In this document: positions 52,584 to 61,927 of the stretch, piece after piece
Layout: each line of letters starts with the position of its first letter
Numbering within the stretch: the first letter of the stretch is position 1
Assembly (NCBI GenBank): GCA_003151275.1
Contig: PLXC01000066.1
Location: 84,128-148,127 of the forward strand
Direction of reading: 5' to 3'
Length of the DNA: 64,000 nt
DNA from: Candidatus Melainabacteria bacterium
GTDB taxonomy: Bacteria; Cyanobacteriota; Vampirovibrionia; Obscuribacterales; Obscuribacteraceae
Notes under the pieces: generated by a model
What the model was told of the DNA's origin: nothing
Seen by the model: only the letters and a program-made list of their open reading frames with translations
Databases searched by the model: none
Position numbers and translations under genes: made by a program

Positions 52584-54962
52584 CTATCTTCGTAATATCC
52601 TTGTGTGTTGCTTTTTGTCTATTTTGAGAGATGAGTCTGCCGTGGAATACGGCCAAGAGGCGTACCGACTATCGGGAGGATCTACAGTGACATCGACGTG
52701 GATTGAATGGGTTGCTTGCCTCAGCATTGCCCTTGCCACCGCCACGGGTGCTGGAAGGGGAGCCAAAGTATGCGCGGTGACATCGCTGGAATGTGCAGTC
52801 GCATCACGAAGTGTTTCCAGGTCGAGCTTGAGCCAGTGTACAGAGTCATATCGTTTGTTTAGATCAAGCTCGGTGGCGCGCTCTATGATCGAGGCGATTT
52901 CTTCGGAGACCTCCAGGCCCTTTTGCCTGGGATTGGATTTGCTGATAGGCCTGGGATCTGAACCGGTGAGCAAGAAATACAAGGTGGCACCCAGGGCGTA
53001 GATGTCGCTTTGCGGGCAGGCGGCCGAGCGAAACTGTTCCGGTGGCGTATATGAGTGCTTGCCGACACAGTCGCCGGATTTATGCGGTCCGGTGCGGCTT
53101 GCGACACTGAAGTCAATTAGTTTCAGTTGACCATTTCTTTGGAAAATGATGTTTTCCGGCGTGAAGTCGCGGTGCACTACAGGTGGCACCATGCTGTGCA
53201 AGTATTGAAGCACATCACATAATTTTAAAGCTAGCTCAATTACCAAGCCCTCGCTCAGCGCTCCTCCGTCCGTTACCTTCTGACGCAAAGAAGAGCCGTC
53301 GATGTACTCCAGAACTACATAAGCGCGTTGATCTTCGGCAAAAATGCCACGCATCTCGACAATACCTGGATGCGATAATCTGCTCAACACACTGCTTTCG
53401 TTTTCGAAGTCACAGCCTGACTCGACGAGTGCGCCAATTGCTTCGCCACCAGAGAGAACAAATTCTTTGAGAACAACAAGTTCATTAGTGCTCGTATTGG
53501 CAAGAAAAACTACCGCCTGTCCGCCAGCACCAATTTTTTTTACGATCGTGTACATGCCATCACGAAGCGTATCGCCAGGTTGCAGGCTCACCTGTCTCTT
53601 GCGCTCTCTTTGCGATACGAGTAGATCGAACCAGATCTCAGTGTATTTGGGTTCTCTCATCACTGTAGAGCCGAGCAATTTTTGTTGAAGAGTTTGGTCC
53701 AAATATATCGACGGTGCCCATTTGCGAATGGCATAAAAGAGGCGAACTCGCTCTTCGGTGCTCAATTCCCACAGATGCACTTTGATCCCGTTGGCGAAAC
53801 CGCCTGAGACAAAATTGACATAATCGGTGCGCCCAAGCTTATCGATTGTCGCGTCAGTGTAAGCGGCGATCTGATTGAGCACCTGGTATACCAGACTTTG
53901 TTTGGAGAAAAGATTGTCTGGTAAAGGATTGAGGCGACCGACGCCGCCTTGAATGTATTGGACGTGCTCAATTTCTGTCCAGGGCATGACGCGCGGCAAG
54001 TATTCCGGCCAGCAGTACCACAGCACTTCCGCGAACCAACCTTTGATGGGATGTTTTTGGACGCCTTTTTCGTTTACTTCGATATCATATTCGGTGCTGG
54101 CAAAATTGAGGGGAAAGGTAAAGTAGGCACGAAAGAAAAGTGTCGTAACGCACCATGCCAGGCTCATTAGATACATATACAGAGCCAGATGCCATTCGCT
54201 GGCAGCAGCCGCTATTCGAGGCCAGCTGACGATTGATAAGTGTTTGTTCAGCTCCAGCCTAGGACCGTGTCCAAGCACAGTACCTGTTTCAAAATTACGG
54301 AAATCCATCGGGCTGTGGTTGATATTAAAGCTCGGTGCTCCCAAAAGGTTTCCGATATCTAGTTGTTGATAAAGACTCATTGCGATGGCAGCCGGAATTC
54401 CCAAACAGAAAACAACAAGTATAGTTGCGGCGAAGGCCGGAGACTGGAAGAAATTAGATTGGTCGGAGTTTTTTTGTTGTGGAATATTCTGGCGCAGCAT
54501 CAAGGAATCCGCATTGCCGGTCAATCCTGAAGTTGATTCTGTCTTTGCGCCGAACAGCTTCCGAATCCAATGTCCAATCATAATCAGGACTGATAATGGT
54601 GCGGCAGTAAGGAACACTGCCGCATAAAGAAAAGGCTTCATGTACCCCGCGCCTTCTTTGAGTTCGCGCCAGACGCCACTGACATGGGGATTGGTGGCAA
54701 TGGCAGTGAACCTCTGTTGCCAGCTTGTCGGAAAGTAGCGGAACACTGCTTGTAGCGCAAGAACCGAGAATATAATCAGAAGCCAGATTGGAATCAGTTT
54801 GGGAGTAATCAAAAAAAGTGCAAGCACAAAGAGCGGAATTCGCATGCTGATCAGCAGCTTGATCAACTCTTTCGCAAAGTCAAACCCATATTTTTTCAGG
54901 TCTTGTAATTCCGAAATTATCGAATTCCTGCATTTGGAAAATAACTTCTCTCGATCTGTCAT
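52584..54962 (-). CDS. membrane-bound Ser/Thr protein kinase (first of a pair)
   Basis: The 792-aa protein has four or more membrane helices in its first 290 residues, then a soluble PH-like region (around MPWTEIEHVQYIQGGVGRL), and a kinase domain at about 470-740. Kinase features are the loop IGAGGQAVVF, lysine in VVLKEF, catalytic VHRDFTPENIIF, LIDFSVA in place of the DFG segment, and a Ser/Thr-kinase APE-like YTPPEQF. The catalytic-loop Lys is Thr (HRDxT) and DFG is DFS, so activity may be atypical. It overlaps its upstream paralogue by four bases (ATGA). Confidence 0.88.
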   Translation of the reverse strand: MTDREKLFSKCRNSIISELQDLKKYGFDFAKELIKLLISMRIPLFVLALFLITPKLIPIWLLIIFSVLALQAVFRYFPTSWQQRFTAIATNPHVSGVWRELKEGAGYMKPFLYAAVFLTAAPLSVLIMIGHWIRKLFGAKTESTSGLTGNADSLMLRQNIPQQKNSDQSNFFQSPAFAATILVVFCLGIPAAIAMSLYQQLDIGNLLGAPSFNINHSPMDFRNFETGTVLGHGPRLELNKHLSIVSWPRIAAAASEWHLALYMYLMSLAWCVTTLFFRAYFTFPLNFASTEYDIEVNEKGVQKHPIKGWFAEVLWYCWPEYLPRVMPWTEIEHVQYIQGGVGRLNPLPDNLFSKQSLVYQVLNQIAAYTDATIDKLGRTDYVNFVSGGFANGIKVHLWELSTEERVRLFYAIRKWAPSIYLDQTLQQKLLGSTVMREPKYTEIWFDLLVSQRERKRQVSLQPGDTLRDGMYTIVKKIGAGGQAVVFLANTSTNELVVLKEFVLSGGEAIGALVESGCDFENESSVLSRLSHPGIVEMRGIFAEDQRAYVVLEYIDGSSLRQKVTDGGALSEGLVIELALKLCDVLQYLHSMVPPVVHRDFTPENIIFQRNGQLKLIDFSVASRTGPHKSGDCVGKHSYTPPEQFRSAACPQSDIYALGATLYFLLTGSDPRPISKSNPRQKGLEVSEEIASIIERATELDLNKRYDSVHWLKLDLETLRDATAHSSDVTAHTLAPLPAPVAVARAMLRQATHSIHVDVTVDPPDSRYASWPYSTADSSLKIDKKQHTRILRR

Positions 54963-57493
54963 TTTGCCGTCCCCGCCTCTTGTTTTTGGAGCGGGACTGG
55001 CTGTTTGTCTGGACTAACTCGAATTGAGCCCCCTCTTTTGATGTGCAGAAGTTCTTCTCGAATTTCTTGAAAGGACCTCGGTCGCTTTTCTTCGTCGAAT
55101 TCTGTGCAAGCCAGGATCAGTGTGCGCATCGCTGCAGAAACATTTGTCAGCAACGATGGATCGCACTGGCTCAAGGCGATCGGGTCTTCTCCTGTCAAAA
55201 GAAAATGAAGCGTGCAGCCAAAGCTGTAAATGTCGCTGCTTGGGCTGGCCTCGCCTCTTAGTTGTTCAGGTGCGACGTAGCACTGTTTGCCGATTAAAGT
55301 ACCTGTAATACCTTCGAGAAATTGGTGAGCAGCGCCAAAATCAATCAACCGAATCTGTCTGTCTTCGTCGACAATGATATTATCTGGTGTCAGGTCGCGG
55401 TGTAAGATCGGAATCACTTGTCCATGCAGATGCAGCATGGCATCACACAACTGCTCGGCAATCTCGAGCGCAACTCCCTCCGAACGCGCACCATCCTTCT
55501 CAACAATGTCACGCAGATCGCGGCCTTTGGAAAATTCCAAGATCAGATAGCTTGAAGCTCCTTTCTGAAATACATCGAGAACTTTGGCGATCCGAGGGTG
55601 ATCTAACTTGCTCAACAGTTCATATTCGCGCTGAAAGATTTTGAGCAATCTTGCTGTGTCTTCCGAGTCTGTGGGAAAGCAGAACTGCTTCGTGATCGCG
55701 AGTTGACCATCCGGCATGCGCACCAGATACACGGCTGAAAGTTGTTTACTGGACAGCTGCCTGATTACTCTTATGTTTTTGTCGGCTATGCATTCACCGG
55801 CTGTGATGGGCACAAAAACTGTAGATCTGAAGTCCTCTGCCGGCAATCCTCTGAACTGTCTTTGCTCGGGCACGGTGCTTTTTTCATGGCCAAGATTCCT
55901 TCTTATCTCCAGCGCTTCTTCGCTAAACGAGCAGCTCTGCGCATGCTCGTCGATTGCACTGAGCAGCTCACACAGATCTTGTTTTGACAATTGTGAATGC
56001 TTCAGCCGCAAACGCGGCCCATTGAAAAAAGATACGACAAGCGTTTGTTTTAGCCAGGGTGTTTTCTTGCCGTGAGGTGCATCTTCCACTGATTTGACAT
56101 CACTCCACAATTTGAATTGGTCATTAGGCATCAACAATCCTTCTGAACTCAAGATGAGCTCGCTTGGTTTGAAGTTCGGCAAAAAGACGCAAGCAGTGAC
56201 GGCAAGCGGACCGGCGCCAATCATCGCGACGATGGCAGCGAAAAACAGACGCAGTTGAGGATGGTCGAATATCGACAGATGCGTAAAACCTGCATCACGC
56301 AAAGCGAATTGGATCCAATTTAAAATTGCAACTCCGACTGGACCGGGACAGAAAGCGACCAGAGCAAACAAGGCAAGATAGCAGCCGGTAAGCCACCAGA
56401 ATGTCTTGCTTACGTTATGCAACCAGGGTACCGCTTCTTTTACGACCAACTTTTTGACAGGCTGCCGATGCACTTCCAGAAAAGAGGCAATCCACACGCT
56501 CAAAGAAGAAGACAGGGTCAGTCTTCTTGCAAAAGTGGTGAGATAGACTGACCATCTAATAATATGAGAGCGAAAGAAAAACGAGCATAGCATGAAAGAA
56601 AATGCTTGCACAGCCAAGGCAAAGTCGAACGACATTGGTAATGCCGAACCATCCACATTTTCCATCGCGCGCGGCGTACGCCAATTAGGTGGCGGGTACG
56701 ACTGCGCATCTCCTTCGTACCATATTAGTGTAGCCTTCGGACCCATGTTCGCACTTGTGGCGGAGAAATTGAGCCAATTTGCAAACCAGTCGCCCAATCC
56801 ATTTGGCAAGTAAAAGATGCAGCTAAGTACAAGCAAAAAGGAGACTATAAACCCAGCTGTAGTCAGGTCGTACCAAAACTTTTTCAGGATTCGATCTTGC
56901 CTACTTGATCCTTTTCTTAGCAAAAATCTCTTGCTCGCCACCGATATTATCAATACAGCTGGAACAAGAAGTAATGGCGCGAAAAAGCGGAACAAAAATA
57001 TTATGCTGTGCATGTCATCTACTCGAAAACACAGGCTCATTGTTGCTAGAGCCAGTGCCAGGCAAATGAAGCGCAGCGCTTTGGGATCGTAAAAGCGCTC
57101 TTCCAATTTATTGAGCAGCTCGTCTTTGCAGTTTGTCCAGAACGATTTCTTTGCCCAGACAACAGCGCAAATGATTGCTCCCCAATACAAAAATCCCCCG
57201 GGAGAGATGATTACAGACCAGAGTAATGCAGACGAAAAACCGATTTGGACACTGAGGCGCGCCGGTGGATCAGCCATAATTGCCAGCAAAGCCTGGGGCC
57301 ATTTGGTCGCAAAGAAAAGTGCGCCAAAAATCAGGGTCGGAAAGGCAAAGTTAGTATATGGAGGTAACAGGACGAACAAAATGATGCACCAGATAATGAT
57401 GCAGTTTCGGTTTGGTGTTCGACCCTGAGAAAACTGCCAGAGCCTTTTTAATCCGCCCGTTTTCATGAGATTGATAGTAAAACCTTGGTTCAT
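54959..57493 (-). CDS. membrane-bound Ser/Thr protein kinase (second of a pair)
   Basis: The 844-aa paralogue of the 52584 gene has the same plan: several membrane helices up to about residue 450, a PH-like region (LKLWSDVKSVED-like, QFKLWSDVKSVEDAPHG), and a C-terminal kinase domain from about 575. The kinase has LHRDLTPDNIIV with Thr replacing the usual Lys, a normal LIDFGAA, and YVAPEQLRGEASPSSDIYSFG. Its glycine-rich loop is degenerate (RQLSSKQLSAVYLV), while the ATP lysine is in LAITKQF. It starts 231 bp from the divergent glucosidase gene. Confidence 0.88.
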   Translation of the reverse strand: MNQGFTINLMKTGGLKRLWQFSQGRTPNRNCIIIWCIILFVLLPPYTNFAFPTLIFGALFFATKWPQALLAIMADPPARLSVQIGFSSALLWSVIISPGGFLYWGAIICAVVWAKKSFWTNCKDELLNKLEERFYDPKALRFICLALALATMSLCFRVDDMHSIIFLFRFFAPLLLVPAVLIISVASKRFLLRKGSSRQDRILKKFWYDLTTAGFIVSFLLVLSCIFYLPNGLGDWFANWLNFSATSANMGPKATLIWYEGDAQSYPPPNWRTPRAMENVDGSALPMSFDFALAVQAFSFMLCSFFFRSHIIRWSVYLTTFARRLTLSSSLSVWIASFLEVHRQPVKKLVVKEAVPWLHNVSKTFWWLTGCYLALFALVAFCPGPVGVAILNWIQFALRDAGFTHLSIFDHPQLRLFFAAIVAMIGAGPLAVTACVFLPNFKPSELILSSEGLLMPNDQFKLWSDVKSVEDAPHGKKTPWLKQTLVVSFFNGPRLRLKHSQLSKQDLCELLSAIDEHAQSCSFSEEALEIRRNLGHEKSTVPEQRQFRGLPAEDFRSTVFVPITAGECIADKNIRVIRQLSSKQLSAVYLVRMPDGQLAITKQFCFPTDSEDTARLLKIFQREYELLSKLDHPRIAKVLDVFQKGASSYLILEFSKGRDLRDIVEKDGARSEGVALEIAEQLCDAMLHLHGQVIPILHRDLTPDNIIVDEDRQIRLIDFGAAHQFLEGITGTLIGKQCYVAPEQLRGEASPSSDIYSFGCTLHFLLTGEDPIALSQCDPSLLTNVSAAMRTLILACTEFDEEKRPRSFQEIREELLHIKRGGSIRVSPDKQPVPLQKQEAGTAK

Positions 57494-57726
57494 CTAGCCT
57501 AGACTCAGCCAAATGCATTGTCAACAGGAAGTACCCTGGGCAGCGAATTCTCATCTGCAACAGCTCAGTGCCTAAGTTCCAACGACATAGCGTTAGATTC
57601 GAGAGGGACTGAGGACTGCGAAAGTTAATCCTGCTAAAATCATCTCTCTCAATCTAGCTCAGCGACGCAGCTTCGCGGCAGCCGCTCGAGTAGACGCAGA
57701 GGTACAGGTCAGGGAGAAACTCGTTG

Positions 57727-59454
57727 ATGAAACGCACGATTTGGGCAGGATTATTAGCGCTTGTTTTAGTCGGCAGTCTGGCATCCCGGTCCTTTGCGGT
57801 CGAACCTGCCCCTAGTATCAAGTCTTCTGCCGAGCCCTGGTGGAAGCATGCGGTGATCTATGAGATTTACCCAAGAAGTTTTGCCGATTCAGACAACAAT
57901 GGAATGGGAGACATCAAGGGCATCACATCCAAACTTGATTATCTGAAGAATCTTGGTGTTGATGCTCTTTGGCTTACTCCCTGTTACCCCTCACCACAAG
58001 TTGACTTCGGATATGACATTTCAGATTACACAGCGATCGCGCCAGAGTACGGTACGCTTGCAGATTTTGACGAGTTGGTGGCGGAGGCGAAGAAGCGCAA
58101 CATTCGCATCATTATGGATCTCGTCATGAATCACACATCAGACAAACATCCGTGGTTTGTTGAGTCTAGCTCGTCTAAAGACAATCCCAAACGTGATTGG
58201 TACATTTGGCGAGATGGTGGTGGCGATACCGTGCCACCAAACAATTGGCTTTCACTTTTTGGTCATTCGGCATGGAAGCTTGATCCCAAAACGAATCAAT
58301 ACTATTACCACTTCTTTTACGCGGAGCAACCCGATTTAAATTGGCGCAATCCGGAAGTGCGCAAAGCCATGTACGATGTCGCGAAATTCTGGCTAGATCG
58401 TGGCGTGGCTGGCTTCAGGCTAGACGCGATCGGGACCCTGTTTGAAGAAGCTGATTTGCCTGACAATCCTGTCTTAGCTGGTAAAAACAAGTTCGGCGAT
58501 CCGAATATGGATAATGTGCATAACGAGAAGCTCAATGAAGTGCACGATGTGGTTCGGGAGCTGCGCACGGTAGTTGATTCATATCCAGATAATCGCGTCC
58601 TGGTTGGTGAAACAAGCGCTCGCGACATCAATGAATTGAGTTTGACGTTCGGAAAGAAATTGGATGAATTTCAGTTACCGATGAACTTCTTCTTTGCGTT
58701 TGTTAATAAGCTTTCCGCTCCGGAGTTTCGAACCAGGATAGGAGAGTGGGACAAGAATCCGGCTGGAGGATGGCCTGTTTATCTGTTCAGTAATCACGAT
58801 CAGATTCGCCACTACATACGGTATGGTGATAAAACTCACAATGATCAGATTGCAAAGTTAACAGCTACCATATTGCTCACACTGCGCGGCACTCCCTTGT
58901 TGTATTACGGGGAGGAGCTGGGCATGGAGAACAACGATCCAAAATCCAAAGAAGATGTGCAGGATCCAATTGGCAAGACTGGTTGGCCAGATGAGATCGG
59001 TCGCGATGGTGAAAGAACTCCGATGCAGTGGAATTCCGTACTGAACGCTGGATTCACCACTGCCGACAAACCGTGGCTGCCAGTCACACCCAGCTACAAG
59101 AAATACAACGTGGTTGCCGAGGAAGCAGATAAGAATTCGATTCTGAATTTCTACAAAGAACTGATTCGCTTGCGCCGCACCGATGACGCTCTGGTCAACG
59201 GTTCCTACCAGGCAGTGGACGATCAAAACAAGGATGTTTTGTCATATGTGCGCAAAGGCGAGAAGAAGAGCGTTCTCGTCGCTTTGAACATGACTCCAGA
59301 GAGCAAGACGGTGCAATATGACCTGAAGCCGTATGGTATCAATTCAAACTCAGCCAAGACGCTTCTGGCCTCGCCCCACAATACTCTGAGCAGTGCAAAT
59401 CTGCGCAACCTGACGTTGCCGCCATATGGAGTCTTCGTCGGACAAGTGCAATAA
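57727..59454 (+). CDS. exported GH13 alpha-glucosidase/amylase
   Basis: A glycoside hydrolase family 13 enzyme acting on alpha-glucosidic bonds of oligosaccharides. The signal peptide (MKRTIWAGLLALVLVGSLA, cleavage near FAVEP) places it in the periplasm or outside. GH13 motifs are DLVMNH, nucleophile D233 in GFRLDAIG, acid/base E295 in LVGETS, and D358 in FSNHDQ. The start YEIYPRSFADSDNNGMGD is typical of alpha-glucosidases and oligo-1,6-glucosidases rather than endo-amylases. The in-frame TTG at 57724 is an alternative start; AGGGAG is at 57711-57716. Confidence 0.92.
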   Translation: MKRTIWAGLLALVLVGSLASRSFAVEPAPSIKSSAEPWWKHAVIYEIYPRSFADSDNNGMGDIKGITSKLDYLKNLGVDALWLTPCYPSPQVDFGYDISDYTAIAPEYGTLADFDELVAEAKKRNIRIIMDLVMNHTSDKHPWFVESSSSKDNPKRDWYIWRDGGGDTVPPNNWLSLFGHSAWKLDPKTNQYYYHFFYAEQPDLNWRNPEVRKAMYDVAKFWLDRGVAGFRLDAIGTLFEEADLPDNPVLAGKNKFGDPNMDNVHNEKLNEVHDVVRELRTVVDSYPDNRVLVGETSARDINELSLTFGKKLDEFQLPMNFFFAFVNKLSAPEFRTRIGEWDKNPAGGWPVYLFSNHDQIRHYIRYGDKTHNDQIAKLTATILLTLRGTPLLYYGEELGMENNDPKSKEDVQDPIGKTGWPDEIGRDGERTPMQWNSVLNAGFTTADKPWLPVTPSYKKYNVVAEEADKNSILNFYKELIRLRRTDDALVNGSYQAVDDQNKDVLSYVRKGEKKSVLVALNMTPESKTVQYDLKPYGINSNSAKTLLASPHNTLSSANLRNLTLPPYGVFVGQVQ

Positions 59455-59517
59455 AGAGCAAAGCAAGCGCTTAGAAAAAAGTCAAAGAGCGAGGAAACGA
59501 GAAGGAAGTGCCAAAAT

Positions 59518-59841
59518 CTACAAGGTATGCAGCAAATCCGAAATGCCGGGTTCGGCATGGGCTTTTCGATAGGCCCGATTAATTTCCTCAACACGCCCCA
59601 GGAATAGAGCTGATTCCGCAGCCTTGCCTTGTTTGCTGGAAACTTCCGAGAGCCAGGTGTAGAGTGACGCCGCCTGGTAGCTCTTAGGACCGTAGACCTC
59701 GTCCACATAGGTTAAGGCATCCAGATAGAGCTTCTCCGCTTCCTGATAACGCTCATTGCGTGCTGCAATATCTCCGGCAGCTGTGAGCACCTGTGCAATC
59801 ATCTCTGCGGATATTTCCATACGCGGTCTCCAAACTCCCAT
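59518..59841 (-). CDS. small TPR protein
   Basis: A 107-aa protein with about two TPR units (AAGDIAARNERYQEAEKLYL and AASLYTWLSEVSSKQGKAAE). Such short TPR genes may be intact or the tail of a larger gene. It lies 45 bp after a decayed TPR fragment on the same strand, so both may descend from one gene or a tandem pair. An internal ATG at 59820 is an alternative start. Confidence 0.55.
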   Translation of the reverse strand: MGVWRPRMEISAEMIAQVLTAAGDIAARNERYQEAEKLYLDALTYVDEVYGPKSYQAASLYTWLSEVSSKQGKAAESALFLGRVEEINRAYRKAHAEPGISDLLHTL

Positions 59842-59886
59842 TACTACATACCCAGATGCAGAAAAAGTCTTATTCGCAATAGAGCT

Positions 59887-60242
59887 TTACTTAACGGACT
59901 TTAGAATCTTTTGGGCGTTACGGATGTATGGCGCAGAGGGGCTGGATTTCGCGAGGTCGGCATAATAGGTACTGAGAGCATTCCTCATACCTGCATTAGC
60001 GATTTCATCCAGCCTGTCTAGCTTGGTTTTATCAATTGTGTCTTTTCGTCGCCAAATACGCATTGCTTCCTCAGTCGCGCCAGCTCGTGCGGCGGCTAGG
60101 GCAATTTGTTCAACACAGCTGGCCAGCGAGCTGGGTGATAGCTGTTTCTGAGCAAGGGCCAGATTGCTTCTGCATTCTTCCAATCATTCAGTTCGAGGTA
60201 GCACTCAAAAAGCTCATACGCCGGTGAGTGCGAGTACGTTTT
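59887..60242 (-). pseudogene. TPR gene remnant, 5'-truncated and frameshifted
   Basis: Two frames form one TPR-like stretch: TYSHSPAYELFECYLELNDW and KNAEAIW in one frame (from about 60242), then LAQKQLSPSSLASCVEQIAL and further helices to KILKSVK in the other, ending at 59887. Restoring one C in the CCC run near 60156-60158 joins them as IWPLAQKQ. The 5' side is missing: the frame opens inside the 3' end of the aldolase gene with no start codon. The second frame alone could start at TTG 60183. Either a remnant left by deletion next to ltaE or an artefact of a base error. Confidence 0.5.
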
Positions 60243-61251
60243 TCACTCGTTCAAGCGCGTCGTCAATGTCACTAATCGCGATACCATAATGAGTTACTGC
60301 GCGAATGCCGAGCCGTTGCTCTATGCCAACGAGTATCCTACTCTTTTGCAATTGTTGAACCAGCTGAGTTCTGCTCAAATCATCAGATCCACTTTCAAAA
60401 AAGACCATATTCGTTTTAGTCTGAGATGGGTCCACTTTAATGCCTGAGATCTTCGCCAATCCCTCAGCTAAGTGCATTGCAGTTTCGTGATCCTCATGCA
60501 GTCGATCTATCATCTTATCCAAAGAAACATGACAGGCTGCTGCTACGATGCCGATTTGACGCATCGCCCCGCCAAGTACTTTTCTCATTCGTTTGGCGTT
60601 GTTTACGAAGTCAGCGCTGCCACAAACCATAGATCCAACTGGTGCCGAAAGACCTTTGGAGAAACAGAATTGAACAGAGTCAAAGTCGCGCGCCAAGTCT
60701 CGTGGTGTTACGTTTAGTGCTATACAAGCGTTGAACATTCGCGCTCCATCTAAGTGCATTTTTAAATGATGTTTGTCTGCAAGCTCTCTAATCTCGTGAA
60801 TGTAACGCAGCGACAGTGGGTGTCCATTCCAGGTATTTTCTAGACAAATAAGACGTGTCTTAGCGCAGTGAATATTGTCTGGGTTGATTGCGGATAGGAT
60901 GGATGCTGGGGATAATGTTCCGTCTGGAAGGTTAGGTATTGTTCTCAGACTAACTCCGCCCAAACTTGATGCTCCGTTTTGCTCCCACAAATGGATGTGA
61001 CTCGCATCACCAATGATTGCTTGATCTCCTCGTCCACAGTGCACCAGAAGTGATATCAGGTTTCCCATTGTGCCACTACTTACAAACAAAGATGCTTCCT
61101 TGCCTAATAATTCCGCTACTCGTTCTTGCAAAGAATTGACTGTGGGGTCTTCATCGTAAACGTCGTCGCCTAGCTCGGCATTGAAAATGGCTTGACGCAT
61201 TTCCGGTGAAGGCAGCGTCACGGTATCACTTCGTAAATCTATTACTTTCAT
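60214..61251 (-). CDS. ltaE: low-specificity L-threonine aldolase
   Basis: This PLP enzyme cleaves L-threonine and allo-threonine to glycine and acetaldehyde. The 345-aa protein starts MKVIDLRSDTVTLPSPEMRQ, the classic family start. It has the segment HLDGARMFNACIALN and the PLP lysine in FCFSKGLSAPVGSMV (about K199). It lies divergent from the SRPBCC gene at 61352. Its last few codons overlap a TPR remnant in another frame. Confidence 0.93.
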   Translation of the reverse strand: MKVIDLRSDTVTLPSPEMRQAIFNAELGDDVYDEDPTVNSLQERVAELLGKEASLFVSSGTMGNLISLLVHCGRGDQAIIGDASHIHLWEQNGASSLGGVSLRTIPNLPDGTLSPASILSAINPDNIHCAKTRLICLENTWNGHPLSLRYIHEIRELADKHHLKMHLDGARMFNACIALNVTPRDLARDFDSVQFCFSKGLSAPVGSMVCGSADFVNNAKRMRKVLGGAMRQIGIVAAACHVSLDKMIDRLHEDHETAMHLAEGLAKISGIKVDPSQTKTNMVFFESGSDDLSRTQLVQQLQKSRILVGIEQRLGIRAVTHYGIAISDIDDALERVKNVLALTGV

Positions 61252-61351
61252 TATTCTCCTGCCATTGATTGCTATACAGCTTCACGATCTGCGCTTTTCA
61301 TTGACTAATGGTCTTCGCACAATGCAAAATATTAGCCGAAATCGAGTAGAT

Positions 61352-61786
61352 ATGAAGAAATTGGCAGTTCACAAGGTATTAATAAACGCACCAGTCGATG
61401 TGGTGTGGGAGAAGCTTGTGGATTGGCAGCATTGGACTGAGTGGGATAAGGCGATGCAATCGATTCGGTTTAAGGGACCGCTCGCGCTCAACTCTAAGGG
61501 GAAAATCAACCTGGGAAAGGGTCTTAACGGCACGCTCGTGGTCACCGAATTTATTGAGGGAATTTCTTACAAAAGCGAATTCAAGCTCTTCGGGTCACGT
61601 TACGAGTTTGATCATCATCTTGAAAGCGCTGCACAGTTTACTCTTGTAACATTCCGAGTCAGCGCGGAAGGTTATCTGTCCGACGTCTTCATTCTTCCTC
61701 TGATGGCTTCCTTTGGCGAAAAGCTTCCGCAGTGGATGAATAACTTCAAGCAGTTTATCGAACAGAAAAAAGTCGGAAACGTTTAG
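61352..61786 (+). CDS. SRPBCC (START-like) family protein
   Basis: A 144-aa protein with the polyketide cyclase/dehydrase and lipid-transport fold: first strand KLAVHKVLINAPVDVVWEKL, then WQHWTEWDKAMQSIRF, beta strands and a final helix MNNFKQFIEQKK. The family binds hydrophobic ligands; none is indicated. The frame is open to 61265, but ATG 61352 fits the start of the fold; ATG 61322 is also possible. No clear ribosome site for any. Confidence 0.75.
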   Translation: MKKLAVHKVLINAPVDVVWEKLVDWQHWTEWDKAMQSIRFKGPLALNSKGKINLGKGLNGTLVVTEFIEGISYKSEFKLFGSRYEFDHHLESAAQFTLVTFRVSAEGYLSDVFILPLMASFGEKLPQWMNNFKQFIEQKKVGNV

Positions 61787-61927
61787 GGTTTGGAGTTGGG
61801 AATGAGGATACCGATTTTTCGTTGATGCGATTTGTTCACTATTATTGTCAGATCTATTTGTGTCACTAGGACAATTAACTATTTTGAGGGACAGGGTTGA
61901 ACCGGCCGCTGGGAATGTAACAGGCAA

